Shown here in pieces: positions 1 to 8,857 of a stretch of DNA of 64,000 nucleotides (its first letter is position 1; each line of letters opens with the position of its first letter). A program made the translations under genes and the position numbers. The DNA is from Vibrio algarum (lineage in GTDB: Bacteria; Pseudomonadota; Gammaproteobacteria; Enterobacterales; Vibrionaceae): positions 2,480,001 through 2,544,000 of the forward strand of contig NZ_JAQLOI010000001.1 of assembly GCF_028204155.1 (NCBI RefSeq), written 5' to 3'. The notes below the pieces were generated by a model. The model made no database searches and was not told where the DNA came from. It saw only the letters and a program-made list of their open reading frames with translations.

Positions 1-882
1 GTGGTGTCGCTTCTTGGATAAATGTACCGGGGGATAAACCTTCCGACAATTCCAAAATATTGCCATCTATAGGAGAGCGAATGACCGATTTCACTTTCTT
101 CTCTTCTAGCAGTTGTTTACTGTATTTGGCCTGAATAATAAGGGGTTTGATTTTATCAATCTGTTCTTCCAACGTTAACAGGCGCTCTGAACGGCGCATC
201 TGGAAGACCATCAATTTATCATTTAATTTTTTCTTAGCATCAATCGCTGAGATCTGAAAGTCTACTACATCGGTTTTTACATTAGACAGTTCAGATTCTA
301 CATCGTAGAAACTAACCGTTGCGCCATTACCTCGATGCAGAGCATTTTTCTTTTTCGTTAAGATTTTTTCTTTATTAAGAAGCTCTTTCGCTTTTTTTGT
401 CTCTCTTGCTCTACCTTAAGAATATATTGCTGCTCTTGTAGATAATCTTCATAGAAACTAAGGATATAAAGTCCACCAGCATTAGCTAAAGGTTCATCAC
501 CAGAACACTCTTCATTTAGATGCTCTTTGGTAACAGATGCAAAGTTAGACCCCATTAAAAAGCAGCGCTCGTTATAATAGATCTCTAATAGTTTTTTATT
601 CTGCTCAAGCTCTTCAGTCGTCTGTTGTAAGCGATACTCATCATCTAGGTTTCGATACTTTAAGAGCGGTTGACCTTTTTGCACCGCGTTACCTTGGGCA
701 ACCATTAACTCCACAATATAACTGCTGATGGGAGCTTTAACCGACACATTACTCTGCTTAATCCCCGTCAGGCCTGTACCAGGTGCAACAACCTCTACCT
801 CTTTAAGAAGCAGTATATAGATTACGCAAACCATCGTTAGTCCTATCAGTACTAACCTTTTGTTAATCTTCAACGGGTGCAT
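1..882 (-). pseudogene. HlyD-family membrane fusion protein, frameshifted, partial at window edge
   Basis: Periplasmic adaptor of a type I-like export system. The N-terminal half has one membrane segment (about residues 8-27 from the ATG at 882), then the lipoyl-type beta strand (VSVKAPISSYIVELMVAQGNAV) and a coiled coil. That frame stops at 358-360. The coiled coil and second lipoyl half (KSVIRSPIDGNILELSEG) continue in the -1 frame to position 1 and beyond. The switch fits a seven-A run (392-398, read on the minus strand); one more A restores a single protein. The run forms A AAA AAG in the reading frame, the dnaX-type slippery heptamer, so programmed frameshifting is a formal alternative. 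ATG at 882 is preferred over an upstream TTG at 912. The gene follows the TolC-like gene closely. The substrate and ABC partner lie outside the window. Confidence 0.8.
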
Positions 883-913
883 ATTTCCATAGTAGCGTGG
901 GAACAAAAACAAC

Positions 914-2245
914 TCATAATGCTGGAAGGACCTTCGCAGATTTTAACGTTTCGAGCTCATACAAAGTATCAAATAACTCTAGGTCAATATTTAACAGTGT
1001 TTGTTTTGCACTATTTAGTTTCCCAATACTCTCAACAATATCTTTATATGTCACTTTATCAGTATAGATTTCTTCTTTTTGATTTTCTATTAACCCAGCG
1101 AGTATTTCTATCTGTTCCGCCGTTTTTTGGCGCTTAATAATTTGTTGGTTATAATTGGTTACATTCGTTTTAAATTGGTCCATCGACAACTTGAACTGTT
1201 TATCAAAGCGTAATTTCTCTGCTTCATAGATCTTAAATGAGGAGTTCTGATCGGACTGTAAGCCGTGATTAAATAGATCAAGCTCCAGATTTAATTGAAC
1301 ATAAGATTCATCAGTATCGCCATAGTAATGTTCACCGCTATCCCCATTTGTCATTAGATGGCTCTCGGTAACGATCTCTACGACGAAACGTTCACGAGTT
1401 GAACGCGCGGTGTGGAGTGACGATTTAAGAGTTTTCTGTGTTTTTTGAAGCTCAGCATTATTAGCAATTAGTTCCTCGGCGGTAATATCCCTCACATCCC
1501 TCATTAGTAATGGTTTAATCCTCTTATAATCAATACCTATTTTATCTTCTGCATGCTCTTCGTTTAATCCTAGATCGAGACCGGTTTCTTCCGCTAATTT
1601 TTTAAAATACTGCTCGATATTTGAAACCACCGAATATACTGATTCATCGAATTCAGCAACCGAGAGCTTTGCTTCCATAGCATCACTCTTGGTTGAGACA
1701 CCTTCATTGGTTGAATTAACTTGCTTTAGGTAATAGGTCTCAATTTCGTCCCGAAGCTCATTTGAAGATTTTTCATACTCTCGGGTAAGCTCTATCTTGG
1801 TCAGATAAGTCAGTACCGTGTAATAGACCAAGATTTCTTGGGCCTCTAGGCTGATATTGCCTGCATCAAGAGCCATTTGACTGGCTGCTATTCTATCGGC
1901 AACACCACTACCGTAGAGTTTAGAGTTTGCGTACAGTATTAATTCGTGTGTTTCACCCGAGTCAGGGGTAGGACTTCCCCAGTATTCTGTCGTTTCGGAG
2001 TTGATACTTGCTTCTGGGTAGTAATACTTATCTTCTTTATCTTTTAAGATAATTTTCGATTCGACTTCTTTATTTAACGCAAGGTACTCTTTAGAAGAGC
2101 TGAGAGCCAAATTAAAAACTTCTTCAAAGTTGATCAAATATGTAGATTTCTTAGACAACGAGGTATTGTGCGCTTCTTCTGCCAACGCATTAAACCCTAT
2201 GCATATGGCAGCAACACAACATACAATCGAAAAATTGATGCGCAT
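914..2245 (-). CDS. TolC-like outer membrane export protein
   Basis: Outer membrane channel of the TolC/OEP family, about 443 residues, the usual length. A signal peptide (about 1-22, hydrophobic core VCCVAAICIGFNALA) is followed by long helical, coiled-coil-rich stretches typical of the periplasmic tunnel, in two repeats. ATG at 2245 is chosen because AGAGGG lies six bases upstream and gives a cleaner signal peptide; an in-frame ATG at 2266 is possible. It ends just before the HlyD-like adaptor, so the two probably form an operon for export of a protein or large peptide. Sequence alone does not say which substrate. Confidence 0.8.
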   Translation of the reverse strand: MRINFSIVCCVAAICIGFNALAEEAHNTSLSKKSTYLINFEEVFNLALSSSKEYLALNKEVESKIILKDKEDKYYYPEASINSETTEYWGSPTPDSGETHELILYANSKLYGSGVADRIAASQMALDAGNISLEAQEILVYYTVLTYLTKIELTREYEKSSNELRDEIETYYLKQVNSTNEGVSTKSDAMEAKLSVAEFDESVYSVVSNIEQYFKKLAEETGLDLGLNEEHAEDKIGIDYKRIKPLLMRDVRDITAEELIANNAELQKTQKTLKSSLHTARSTRERFVVEIVTESHLMTNGDSGEHYYGDTDESYVQLNLELDLFNHGLQSDQNSSFKIYEAEKLRFDKQFKLSMDQFKTNVTNYNQQIIKRQKTAEQIEILAGLIENQKEEIYTDKVTYKDIVESIGKLNSAKQTLLNIDLELFDTLYELETLKSAKVLPAL

Positions 2246-2576
2246 TGACCCTCTAAAGATATTCATGTGTTAAATTTCCTAACATCCACTGTTTTAGCCA
2301 ACCATAAAGGCTAGTGAGCCGTATGCTATACTAGAGTAGCGCCCTTACTAAAGCAATTACTCAACAAGGGATTTTGCTAAGAATTCATAATTATTATAAA
2401 TGTGATTAAATATAGCGATATAACTCACTTTCAAATGGCTTTTTCACTTAAATCGATGGAGCCAAATCAAGAAATCATAATCTCAACTACAATACCCAGT
2501 AGCCGCCATAGCTTCGTGCCTGAATCTCATTATAAAATAAACATGGTAGACACATAGAGCACACCGATTCAATCGC
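2246..2576. other. Intergenic, no gene seen
   Basis: AT-rich sequence upstream of the TolC-like gene. It presumably contains that operon's promoter, but no convincing -35/-10 pair or operator could be assigned by eye, and no coding frame is supported. Confidence 0.4.
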
Positions 2577-2693
2577 CTAGGTATGACTAACCACACTGAT
2601 GGTGAAACGAGTTTTTTGTATTCCATTGAGGTGTATAGTTGAACGACCTAAACCTGTAGCTCGCCGTACCTCATCAATTTTCAGTAATTTCAT
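2577..2693 (-). pseudogene. AlpA-type regulator fragment
   Basis: A 38-residue frame starting MKLLKIDEVRRATGLGRSTI, which is the helix-turn-helix N-terminus of AlpA-family phage/island regulators. The usual second half (the LG.R..GW segment) is missing and the frame runs out. AAGGA lies seven bases before the ATG. It is probably the relic of an integrative element next to, but distinct from, the satellite at 23.4-28.5 kb, which has its own complete AlpA-like gene. Confidence 0.6.
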
Positions 2694-3228
2694 TGAATGT
2701 TCCTTTCCATCTAATAGTTTTAAAATCTGTGTCATGCACTTCATTAATCGTTTCGCATATATTGAAATATCTTTGCTAATGCATTTAATTCTTTACCACC
2801 TATAGTAATAGATTGAATTTGTTATTATTTTTGTCTTCACAATAGGATATTAGAGATTTCGGTTAGCGGTAATGACACCGATATATAAAGAGAACAGAAC
2901 GAAAGGTGGGATTATTTCTTAAGTGGAAGCATCAGAAGTTGTACCACAAGGGCTAAAGGCTACAAATAGGTCTAAACACGCTAGTCCAAGCATGATGTAT
3001 ATTTTTATACAGCTAAATAATGGGAAAATAACCCGCATACACTAAATAACTTAACCTATTGTTTAATAATATATAATGCTATTTTCATAGCTACATTAGC
3101 TCAAAAGAATAATCAAGAAATAGTCAAAAAATGTATAGTCGAAAATAACAGATAACCTTTCTATACAGTTAGGTATACAAATTTCGGTGGATACTGGTGG
3201 ACATCAACGGTCAACTACGGACCAGAAC
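2694..3228. other. Intergenic island remnant, no gene seen
   Basis: About 530 bases of AT-rich DNA without a supportable gene. It lies between the AlpA fragment and the att-like repeat and is probably decayed element DNA. Confidence 0.4.
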
Positions 3229-3300
3229 TGTTTGATTTAACTAAATTACAGGCATAAAAAAAGACGCCCTAGGACGTCTTAATTCATCAATGTGAGTGAG
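3229..3300. repeat. att-like repeat resembling the tRNA-Ser 3' flank
   Basis: About 70 bases closely resemble the sequence at 28402-28480, the 3' end of tRNA-Ser and its terminator: tttgattta, a hairpin of the form AAGACGCC..GGCGTCTT, then AATGTG and GTGAGTGAG. Identity by eye is about 80%, with part of the tRNA end missing. It may be a diverged attachment site marking the far end of a tRNA-Ser-linked island. Confidence 0.45.
3256..3283 (-). terminator. Rho-independent terminator-like hairpin
   Basis: AAGACG(C)CCTAGG(A)CGTCTT stem preceded by a run of seven A, so on the minus strand it is a hairpin followed by U7. It matches the terminator shape downstream of tRNA-Ser at 28430-28453. Confidence 0.5.
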
Positions 3301-3527
3301 GGCTTACGATTTAACTCACAAGAAATTGTTATATATAGATAAAATATTAATTTATCTTAATTGGCATTACATTAAGCATTACTTTGCGCTAATCATAGTC
3401 TTTATTCACAACTATTTCTGTGCTTTATTGTATAATTATTCTCTAGTAACGGATAGTTTTAACTCAACTGGCAAGCTTCGCGTCGAAAAAACCATTACCC
3501 GAGATCATAGATAAAAGTGGAGGTAAT

Positions 3528-3731
3528 ATGAAAAATAAGAAATATGAAGGATATACACCTCTCATTGCAGGTTTTGCATTCATAATACTGATTTCATATA
3601 GACAAATTTTCGGTGATGGGCATTGGCTAGTTTGGTTACCTATCAGTTTGTTTACTGTCCAGTTAATCTTCCTAGCTTATATCGTAAGATGGTTTCGTAA
3701 TAAAACACCGCTAGAGAGGACTTTAAAATGA
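3528..3731 (+). CDS. Small membrane protein, unknown
   Basis: 67 residues with two predicted membrane segments (about 11-28 and 32-55) and a basic C-terminus. A perfect GGAGGT lies at the right distance before the ATG, strongly supporting translation. Its stop overlaps the start of the next small gene (ATGA), so the two are translationally coupled. No family recognised. Location at the edge of an island suggests an accessory or phage-related role, but that is only inference. Confidence 0.6.
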   Translation: MKNKKYEGYTPLIAGFAFIILISYRQIFGDGHWLVWLPISLFTVQLIFLAYIVRWFRNKTPLERTLK

Positions 3732-3856
3732 ATGGGATATTATTTATTGCACTTTTAGCTATTGGTTTTGGCTATCTCACGTTGTACAGCAGAATGGTTA
3801 TGGTTTGGTGCGAACATAGAATGAAATTAGCTAGCAAAGATGACACGACAGGCTAA
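3728..3856 (+). CDS. 42-residue membrane peptide, coupled to upstream gene
   Basis: Short frame starting MNGILFIALLAIGFGYLTLY with one hydrophobic segment at the N-terminus and a charged tail. It starts on the ATGA overlap with the preceding 67-residue membrane protein, which is the main support for its reality. Function unknown; such pairs occur as holin-like or toxin-like genes, but nothing here proves that. Confidence 0.5.
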   Translation: MNGILFIALLAIGFGYLTLYSRMVMVWCEHRMKLASKDDTTG

Positions 3857-4053
3857 AGGGGATTGTTAAATAGGTTCGTACTTAATGACCTACCCTTCGG
3901 ATAATTTGCAGTATCGCAAACTCTAATTAGGTGGTTAAATTTACCCTTCCCTACAAAGCTTTATCTTTACTGTTAGATGGTGAATAAAACCGGTTTATAC
4001 GAGAGTTTTACAATTCAGGACTCCTTCGTCATGTAAAGGTTGTTCCGTAAACC

Positions 4054-5129
4054 TTAAAAACATTTTTCTTTGTGTGCTTGGCAAATGCCATCTAAACCAG
4101 GAAAAAGACTTGCCGCTGTGATGCCCATAATCTCCAGATCTTTCATTACCGAATTTCGTTCAGCTTTTGCTATATCAATAACCGTCAAATAACTTCTTTC
4201 ATCTTGAGTGCCATAAAAACGTATATGCTCCTCAATATTGTAGATATTACTAAAAGTAACAAGAGACTGTTGTGGTAAAGCTCTCTCATTACTAGGAGAA
4301 GTGACAATCAAAGGGTGAATTGATGGATATGGTGAATCATAGCTTTGCAATGTTGCATGATGATTTTGGAACCATGCTCCTTTATCAAAACAGAAAATTC
4401 TGACAAAACCAGAATTAGCATCATTTCCTAACTGATGAAAAGCGAAATATGAGGCAACATAGGGTGACTCAGTCCAATCGAGAAATGGAGTTTGGAATCC
4501 ATGGTGCTGAGCGACATACAAAAACTCTGTCATTTCGGGTGCGTTGTTTAAGTTAAATCGTTTTCCGATTCTCGATGCAATGTATCGTTATAATTCAGGT
4601 ATGTCATGTAAAAAATATCTAACCAAATTTCTTCGGTCTTGCCTATGAAAAGCAGTCTTAAGAGCTAAGTTGAAGTCAGGTTGTCCTCTAAATACAAGAT
4701 TAGGGTTTAGTTTTTTTGTTGTAATGACCATGATTGGAACTCAGACCAAGTCATCGACGCATCAGCCTTGTTCAGTACAATATCGTCCTTTCTAACTAGA
4801 TTGAGATTGCCGCTAGTTTCTACATTAGATTGCCAGTTCCCTGTAATCTCGTTTGTAGTACTTATAGATCCTACAAAATTTGCTATTTGTGGTAGTGATG
4901 CTTTGAGTTCATTAGGAGTGATATAGTAAGAAGGCAATCTAAAGTTTGATACTTGTGCATTTAGGGTACTGCCGTCGACATTAAATCTAATATCTGCGTA
5001 AAAGCAAGGCTTCGATTCGTCAAAATCATGGACTAAAAGCACTCCACTAAAAGGAGAGTCTTTATCAATATTGAGTGTTACAAATGCACTATTACTTCCA
5101 GAGATATTGCCAAACCATTGACCCCACAT
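4054..5129 (-). pseudogene. FRG-domain protein, broken by frameshift and stop
   Basis: Two reading frames together make one FRG-domain protein. The first covers an N-terminal beta-rich region and ends SEFQSWSLQQKN. The FRG motif (LVFRGQPDF) lies in the -1 frame just after, then HHGFQTPFLDWTESPYVASYFAF follows in the same frame. The frame change falls at a seven-A run (4711-4717); one more A restores it. A separate in-frame TAA interrupts the protein after HDIPEL, 60-65 bases before the ATG at 4533, so the gene is broken even if the frameshift is a sequencing error. FRG proteins are of poorly known function and often occur in accessory DNA. No attC site was seen after it. Confidence 0.7.
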
Positions 5130-5292
5130 TTAACCCCCGACCCTTTTTAAACCGACAAATTGCTTTCGTGTTTACGTTATTACTCAGTGTCATTACTCAG
5201 AGTCATTACTCAGTATATCAAGAAACAGGATAGAACTGAGTCAGTTACATTACTAATTTAGGACGTAGCGGATTAGTTCACGTATGGAGGTG

Positions 5293-5387
5293 TAACGCCC
5301 GCTTAAGTGGTGAGTGAACGTGTGCCAAAATGTAGCGAAGCGAAAATGGCACGCGTTTACAAATCCGTCTTGAAGCGTTTGTTAGGC
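5293..5387 (-). repeat. attC site 1, Vibrio-repeat type
   Basis: Read on the minus strand it starts GCCTAACAAACGCTTCAAGA and ends CTTAAGCGGGCGTTA, with an internal CGCGTGCCATTTTCGCTTCG. This matches the V. cholerae repeat layout with both core sites (GTTAGGC / TAACGCCC on the plus strand). It lies at the end of the Mrr-like cassette and is the last attC of the array. Confidence 0.85.
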
Positions 5388-6080
5388 TTGTTCTACGTGT
5401 TGCTCACACTTCTCCAGTTTGAGCTCTAATTCAGATATTAGATCGCCCATTAACTCTATTACTTCTCTAGGCGAAGAGAATATTTTTGCGCTACCAAAAA
5501 GGATGTGTACATAGTGTTCTTCAGACTCAAAAGGATATTCGTTTCGAAATGCCCTTGATAAAATATCCGTGCACATTTTTATCAAGGCGTCACCGAAATA
5601 ATTGTGTTCACCATATGCAGGTCTTAGCCCATACTCAATTCGTCTCTCTTTTGACAGTTCCCAATAGCGGTCTTTACAACTAACTATACGATCGAATAAC
5701 TCTCGTAACCTCAGTGAATAAACGCTACCACTAGATGATTCTTTGACTTCATCTAGTGAAGTAACTTGAATATTTGTCATGTTAGCCGCTTCTATTGCAC
5801 CACTTTGAAAGCCCGATTCAGATAGTAATATGCCTCGATCAGCACCAATATCTGCCACAATTTCCCTCAAGCCAAGAACATGTAATTTATTTACTGGCTT
5901 TTGCCACAATTTGCATTCAACAACCCATCTCACATCAAAACCATGAAAGTGAGACGTTACTAGTACGTCCACATCATGGGAGGTTCGCACTCCTTTAACT
6001 GTAACGTCTGTTTCTGCTTCCAAGCCTATTGAACGAAAATAAGCTGCCGTATCTTCTTGATACTTCTTCCAAGGTTTCAT
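5382..6080 (-). CDS. Mrr-like restriction endonuclease-fold protein (cassette gene)
   Basis: 232 residues. The N-terminal half has the PD-(D/E)xK nuclease pattern of the Mrr_cat family: an early glutamate (YQEDTAAYF), an aspartate in SHDVDVLV, and E-x-K in WVVECKLW, followed by GADRGILLSESGFQSGAIEAA, typical of Mrr-type enzymes. The C-terminal half is helical and charged. Such proteins cut DNA, often modified DNA, or act in defence; the target is unknown. It is the gene of an integron cassette: its stop overlaps attC 1 and its start lies 25 bases from attC 2. Confidence 0.7.
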   Translation of the reverse strand: MKPWKKYQEDTAAYFRSIGLEAETDVTVKGVRTSHDVDVLVTSHFHGFDVRWVVECKLWQKPVNKLHVLGLREIVADIGADRGILLSESGFQSGAIEAANMTNIQVTSLDEVKESSSGSVYSLRLRELFDRIVSCKDRYWELSKERRIEYGLRPAYGEHNYFGDALIKMCTDILSRAFRNEYPFESEEHYVHILFGSAKIFSSPREVIELMGDLISELELKLEKCEQHVEQA

Positions 6081-6104
6081 GTTTAATCTCTTGCGATTAA
6101 AAGC

Positions 6105-6180
6105 CTAACGCCCAAAGCAGCGGCGCGCGTTAGCGCGTCCAGCCCGCAGGGCGTTGCTGCCTTTGCTTATTATGTTTATT
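6105..6180 (-). repeat. attC site 2
   Basis: TAACGCCCAAAGCAGC on the plus strand pairs with GCTGCCTTTGCTTATTATGTTTATT at the other side, with a GC-rich hairpin (GGCGCGCGTTAGCGCGTC) between. It is short and strongly palindromic, as attC sites are. Confidence 0.7.
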
Positions 6181-6457
6181 GCTATCTTCATCTGTTTTAG
6201 CGGTCTCTTGTTTCTTGAATTTACCGATGAGCCAGTATCATAAAACAGCATGCAAACCACTAGCGATAATACCAATTGGAAGTCCTTACCCCCAGCGTTA
6301 CCTGAGTAGATGTGAGCACCGTCTCTGTAACAAGAGCACCAGCTATTGCAGCGACAGGAATGATCCACTTTTCTCTTGCGATAAATGAAATACCCAAGGC
6401 AACTATAAAGCTTATTGGATCTAGGAATTTTGCTAAGAGCATTGCGATAATGGTCAT
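6180..6457 (-). pseudogene. Cassette membrane protein, degraded
   Basis: The first 55 residues from the ATG at 6457 encode two membrane segments (IAMLLAKFLDPISFIVALGI and PVAAIAGALVTETVL). The natural continuation, GLPIGIIASGLHAVL then YWLIGKFKKQETAKTDED, lies in another frame and contains a TGA between HAVL and YWL. The break is near a G5 run at 6291-6295 but is not repaired by adding one base, so this looks like real decay. It is flanked by attC sites 2 and 3. Confidence 0.55.
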
Positions 6458-6473
6458 ATTTTCACCTTAAACA

Positions 6474-6596
6474 TAACGCCCAATTAAGTTGCAGAGCAAC
6501 GCAAACCGGAGCTCAAAGCAATGCACCGATTACACCCAAACTGTTTGTATCTGGAAATCCCGCGCGTTGGCTTTCAGCTTGAATTGCTTGTTAGGT
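6474..6596 (-). repeat. attC site 3
   Basis: Core TAACGCC at one end and GTTAGGT at the other on the plus strand, with imperfect internal complementarity (CAATTAAGTTGC / GAATTGCTTG). About 120 bases, the length of Vibrio repeats. Confidence 0.75.
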
Positions 6597-7316
6597 AAAA
6601 TTAAGTGCCATTACCTTTTTCTTCTTTTTCCAGTAAAAATACTGCGAACCAAGAGTTGTCAAAAATGCGAACAACAATGACGCAATTGATAAGTAAAGGC
6701 TCGTTCTCGAATCTGATAAATATTGATCAACTAGCAAATTTTTCTGCTTCAGATTCTCTGATATTTTATAGAAATCAGAGCTAACATTAGCAAACTCACT
6801 ACCTAACTTGATACGAATGCTTTCAAAGCTATCTTTCTGTGACTGCTCTAAACCATCAAAAGGGTTTCTTTCTTGATATTCTGTCAGCAGTTTTTGGATA
6901 GACTCTCTATTCTTAGAGCCGCCTTCTGGATTCAAGTAGCTGTCACTTTTTAGGTCTTTTAGTACAGTTAGCAGTGGTGTTGGTGCCGGATAATATTGGC
7001 TTTTATCTTTATCCCAACGATATTTAAATCCCCACTCTTCCTCTGGAGTTTGCGAATAAAAATGCTTAATTGACTCTAAGTCCGAGCCATTATTAACCAT
7101 TTCGACAATACTGGCTTTTACTTCTGCTTTCTCAATATGTAAGCTATCGTCATACAGCCAAAATTTCCATGCAAGTCCACCATAAAAGAGTAACCCGAAA
7201 ATAACCATTCCTACGTTTGACATGAAACGCTTTGAACGAGAACTTTCAGTTACCTTACCATCACTTACTTTAGATGAAACTTCAGCATCTAAAGCTTCAG
7301 AAAAATCATTTGACAT
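6591..7316 (-). CDS. Cassette gene: two-segment membrane protein, unknown
   Basis: 241 residues. A charged N-terminus is followed by one membrane segment (about 34-53, GMVIFGLLFYGGLAWKFWL), a helical extracytoplasmic region of about 150 residues, and a second membrane segment (about 208-228, LYLSIASLLFAFLTTLGSQYFY) before a lysine-rich tail. No family recognised. The stop overlaps attC 3 and attC 4 lies 28 bases upstream of the start, so this is a complete cassette. Confidence 0.65.
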   Translation of the reverse strand: MSNDFSEALDAEVSSKVSDGKVTESSRSKRFMSNVGMVIFGLLFYGGLAWKFWLYDDSLHIEKAEVKASIVEMVNNGSDLESIKHFYSQTPEEEWGFKYRWDKDKSQYYPAPTPLLTVLKDLKSDSYLNPEGGSKNRESIQKLLTEYQERNPFDGLEQSQKDSFESIRIKLGSEFANVSSDFYKISENLKQKNLLVDQYLSDSRTSLYLSIASLLFAFLTTLGSQYFYWKKKKKVMALNFT

Positions 7317-7344
7317 TAATACCTCGAAATCTAATCATTTTACC

Positions 7345-7405
7345 TAACGCCTTGCTAAGCGGCGTGAGCCAACTGTTACACGTCCGTTTGAGCAACTTGT
7401 TGGGC
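7345..7405 (-). repeat. attC site 4, short type
   Basis: TAACGCCTTGCTAAGCGG at one end and GAGCAACTTGTTGGGC at the other: a 61-base attC with core sites TAACGCC and GTTGGGC. It is shorter than its neighbours, as in cassettes from other integron lineages. Confidence 0.75.
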
Positions 7406-7831
7406 ATTCAGTTGATCCATCAACTCTTTGATAGGCAAAGCTTTTTCGAAAAACAGTTTAAAAGCTAAATGTAGCTCTCTAATCCAGCTCTCACTTTCTT
7501 TTAGCTCCAAGAATTTCATGGCTTTTTCTGGTATTGCTTGTTTTTGATAGTGAAAAGTCGCGTTTCGAAACAATCGCAATGCGTCTACAAAGTCTTCTTT
7601 AGCTAACAGCGAGTCAACTTTCTGGTTAGTAAAGTTGAGTTCTTTATAGCCCTCTATTACAACGTATGTAAGACCATATAAGACTGATAGGCGTGCAAAT
7701 GATGAGTGCATTTCAGCCAACTGACGAATCTCATTAGGAAGCTTCGAGTCTTCAACGATCTTTACCGTGACTACCTGCTTTACAGCATCAGTATTTATCC
7801 AATGTTTATGTAGTGATACTAATTTCTCCAA
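7376..7831 (-). CDS. Cassette gene: HEPN-like helical protein
   Basis: 151 residues, almost entirely helical. It contains RNATFH (about residue 90), which fits the R-(N/D/H)-x3-H pattern of HEPN ribonucleases, after a hydrophobic helix LSVLYGLTYVVIEGYKEL. This is a motif-level match only; many uncharacterised helical proteins carry RN..FH. Start is a TTG with AGGAG six bases upstream, chosen because no ATG gives the conserved-looking N-terminus. attC 4 overlaps its 3' end and attC 5 precedes it. Confidence 0.6.
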   Translation of the reverse strand: MEKLVSLHKHWINTDAVKQVVTVKIVEDSKLPNEIRQLAEMHSSFARLSVLYGLTYVVIEGYKELNFTNQKVDSLLAKEDFVDALRLFRNATFHYQKQAIPEKAMKFLELKESESWIRELHLAFKLFFEKALPIKELMDQLNAQQVAQTDV

Positions 7832-7848
7832 ACTCTACTCCTGATGCC

Positions 7849-7971
7849 TAACGCCCAATTAAGGTGTGAGCCAGGCTACCACGACACTCAATTTGGGCAC
7901 AATAAACACTAAACTAAACCCAAACCAAAAATGCCAAGCGTGGGGAATCACTCTTAAATTGTTTGTTATTT
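7849..7971 (-). repeat. attC site 5, Vibrio-repeat type
   Basis: TAACGCCCAATTAAGGTGTG at one end and AAATTGTTTGTTATTT at the other on the plus strand, including the CATAAACACTAAACTAAACC-like middle seen in Vibrio repeats. About 120 bases. Confidence 0.8.
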
Positions 7972-8709
7972 GCTATTCGTGCAAACCATAATTACGATCA
8001 GCATCATTTCGGCGATTATCAGCATATATACTCTCTTTTTGATTATTTTGTGCTGACCATCTTTGCTAACCCAACTAAAGCTTACTTGCCAATCCGAACT
8101 TTTCCCTGAATTAGAGGTATGATGTGAGACTAATTTAGAGACACTAACTCCGTCAATGCACAAGCTATGGTGCCCACCTTTATAACCAAACTTTGAAACA
8201 AAAATATCATTCAATAGCTGATAGCTAAACTGAGACTCTTTATATTTATTAAGATCTGTCAATGATTCTTTGTATTCTGAATTTTTCTGTAATTGGATGT
8301 TCTTAATGGCTTCCTGTTTGGCCACTATTTCATCGGTGCTACTACAATAACCTATCAATTCACACGGTATACCTTGAACATCTAGATTTCCTTTTACTTC
8401 AAACAAACCTTGCTTATATATATCAAGAAGTAAACTTGCTCCATGCGGAGTAATTGATTTAGCCGAAAATTCTTCTCCAAAGAAAATGTGTTCGAAGTCT
8501 TCAGAACTTAGAATTATTGAATTGCCAAGATCAATTGAGTAATCGTCTCTTTCAACGCCCTCCATTGCATCTTGACAGATTTGATCATTAATAGTTTCTT
8601 GCCAGAGTTTAAGTAGCGCTCTGGCTTTTTTAGGCTTTACGTTAGGAAGTAATTTGAGACAGACTTCTAATCTCAATAAATACTTCGGGTCAAAACGTCT
8701 AAAATTCAT
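7966..8709 (-). CDS. Cassette gene: C-terminally anchored protein, unknown
   Basis: 247 residues. Mostly soluble (alpha/beta in appearance) with a coiled stretch near 135-165 and one hydrophobic segment at the very C-terminus (YMLIIAEMMLIVIMVC), consistent with a tail anchor. No family recognised. It is enclosed by attC 5 (overlapping its end) and attC 6 (28 bases before the start). Confidence 0.6.
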   Translation of the reverse strand: MNFRRFDPKYLLRLEVCLKLLPNVKPKKARALLKLWQETINDQICQDAMEGVERDDYSIDLGNSIILSSEDFEHIFFGEEFSAKSITPHGASLLLDIYKQGLFEVKGNLDVQGIPCELIGYCSSTDEIVAKQEAIKNIQLQKNSEYKESLTDLNKYKESQFSYQLLNDIFVSKFGYKGGHHSLCIDGVSVSKLVSHHTSNSGKSSDWQVSFSWVSKDGQHKIIKKRVYMLIIAEMMLIVIMVCTNSK

Positions 8710-8736
8710 TTCTCATTCCCAACTCATAAAAGCACA

Positions 8737-8857
8737 TAACGCCTGCATAACACATTTGCTACCATGCAGATTAAGCTAAATTTACCACTTAATACGGTAA
8801 ACTCAAAGAAACCTAGAATGCCGAGTGTAGCAAATCGTGTTGATGCATTTGTTATAT
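8737..8857 (-). repeat. attC site 6, Vibrio-repeat type
   Basis: TAACGCCTGCATAACACATT at one end and GTTGATGCATTTGTTATAT at the other; GCATAACA/TGTTGATGC arms are complementary. About 120 bases. Confidence 0.75.

Noticed and set aside
4707..5129. Separate beta-rich protein upstream of the FRG gene
   Set aside because: Its end lies at a homopolymer and the FRG motif continues in the next frame, so it is the N-terminal part of the same gene.
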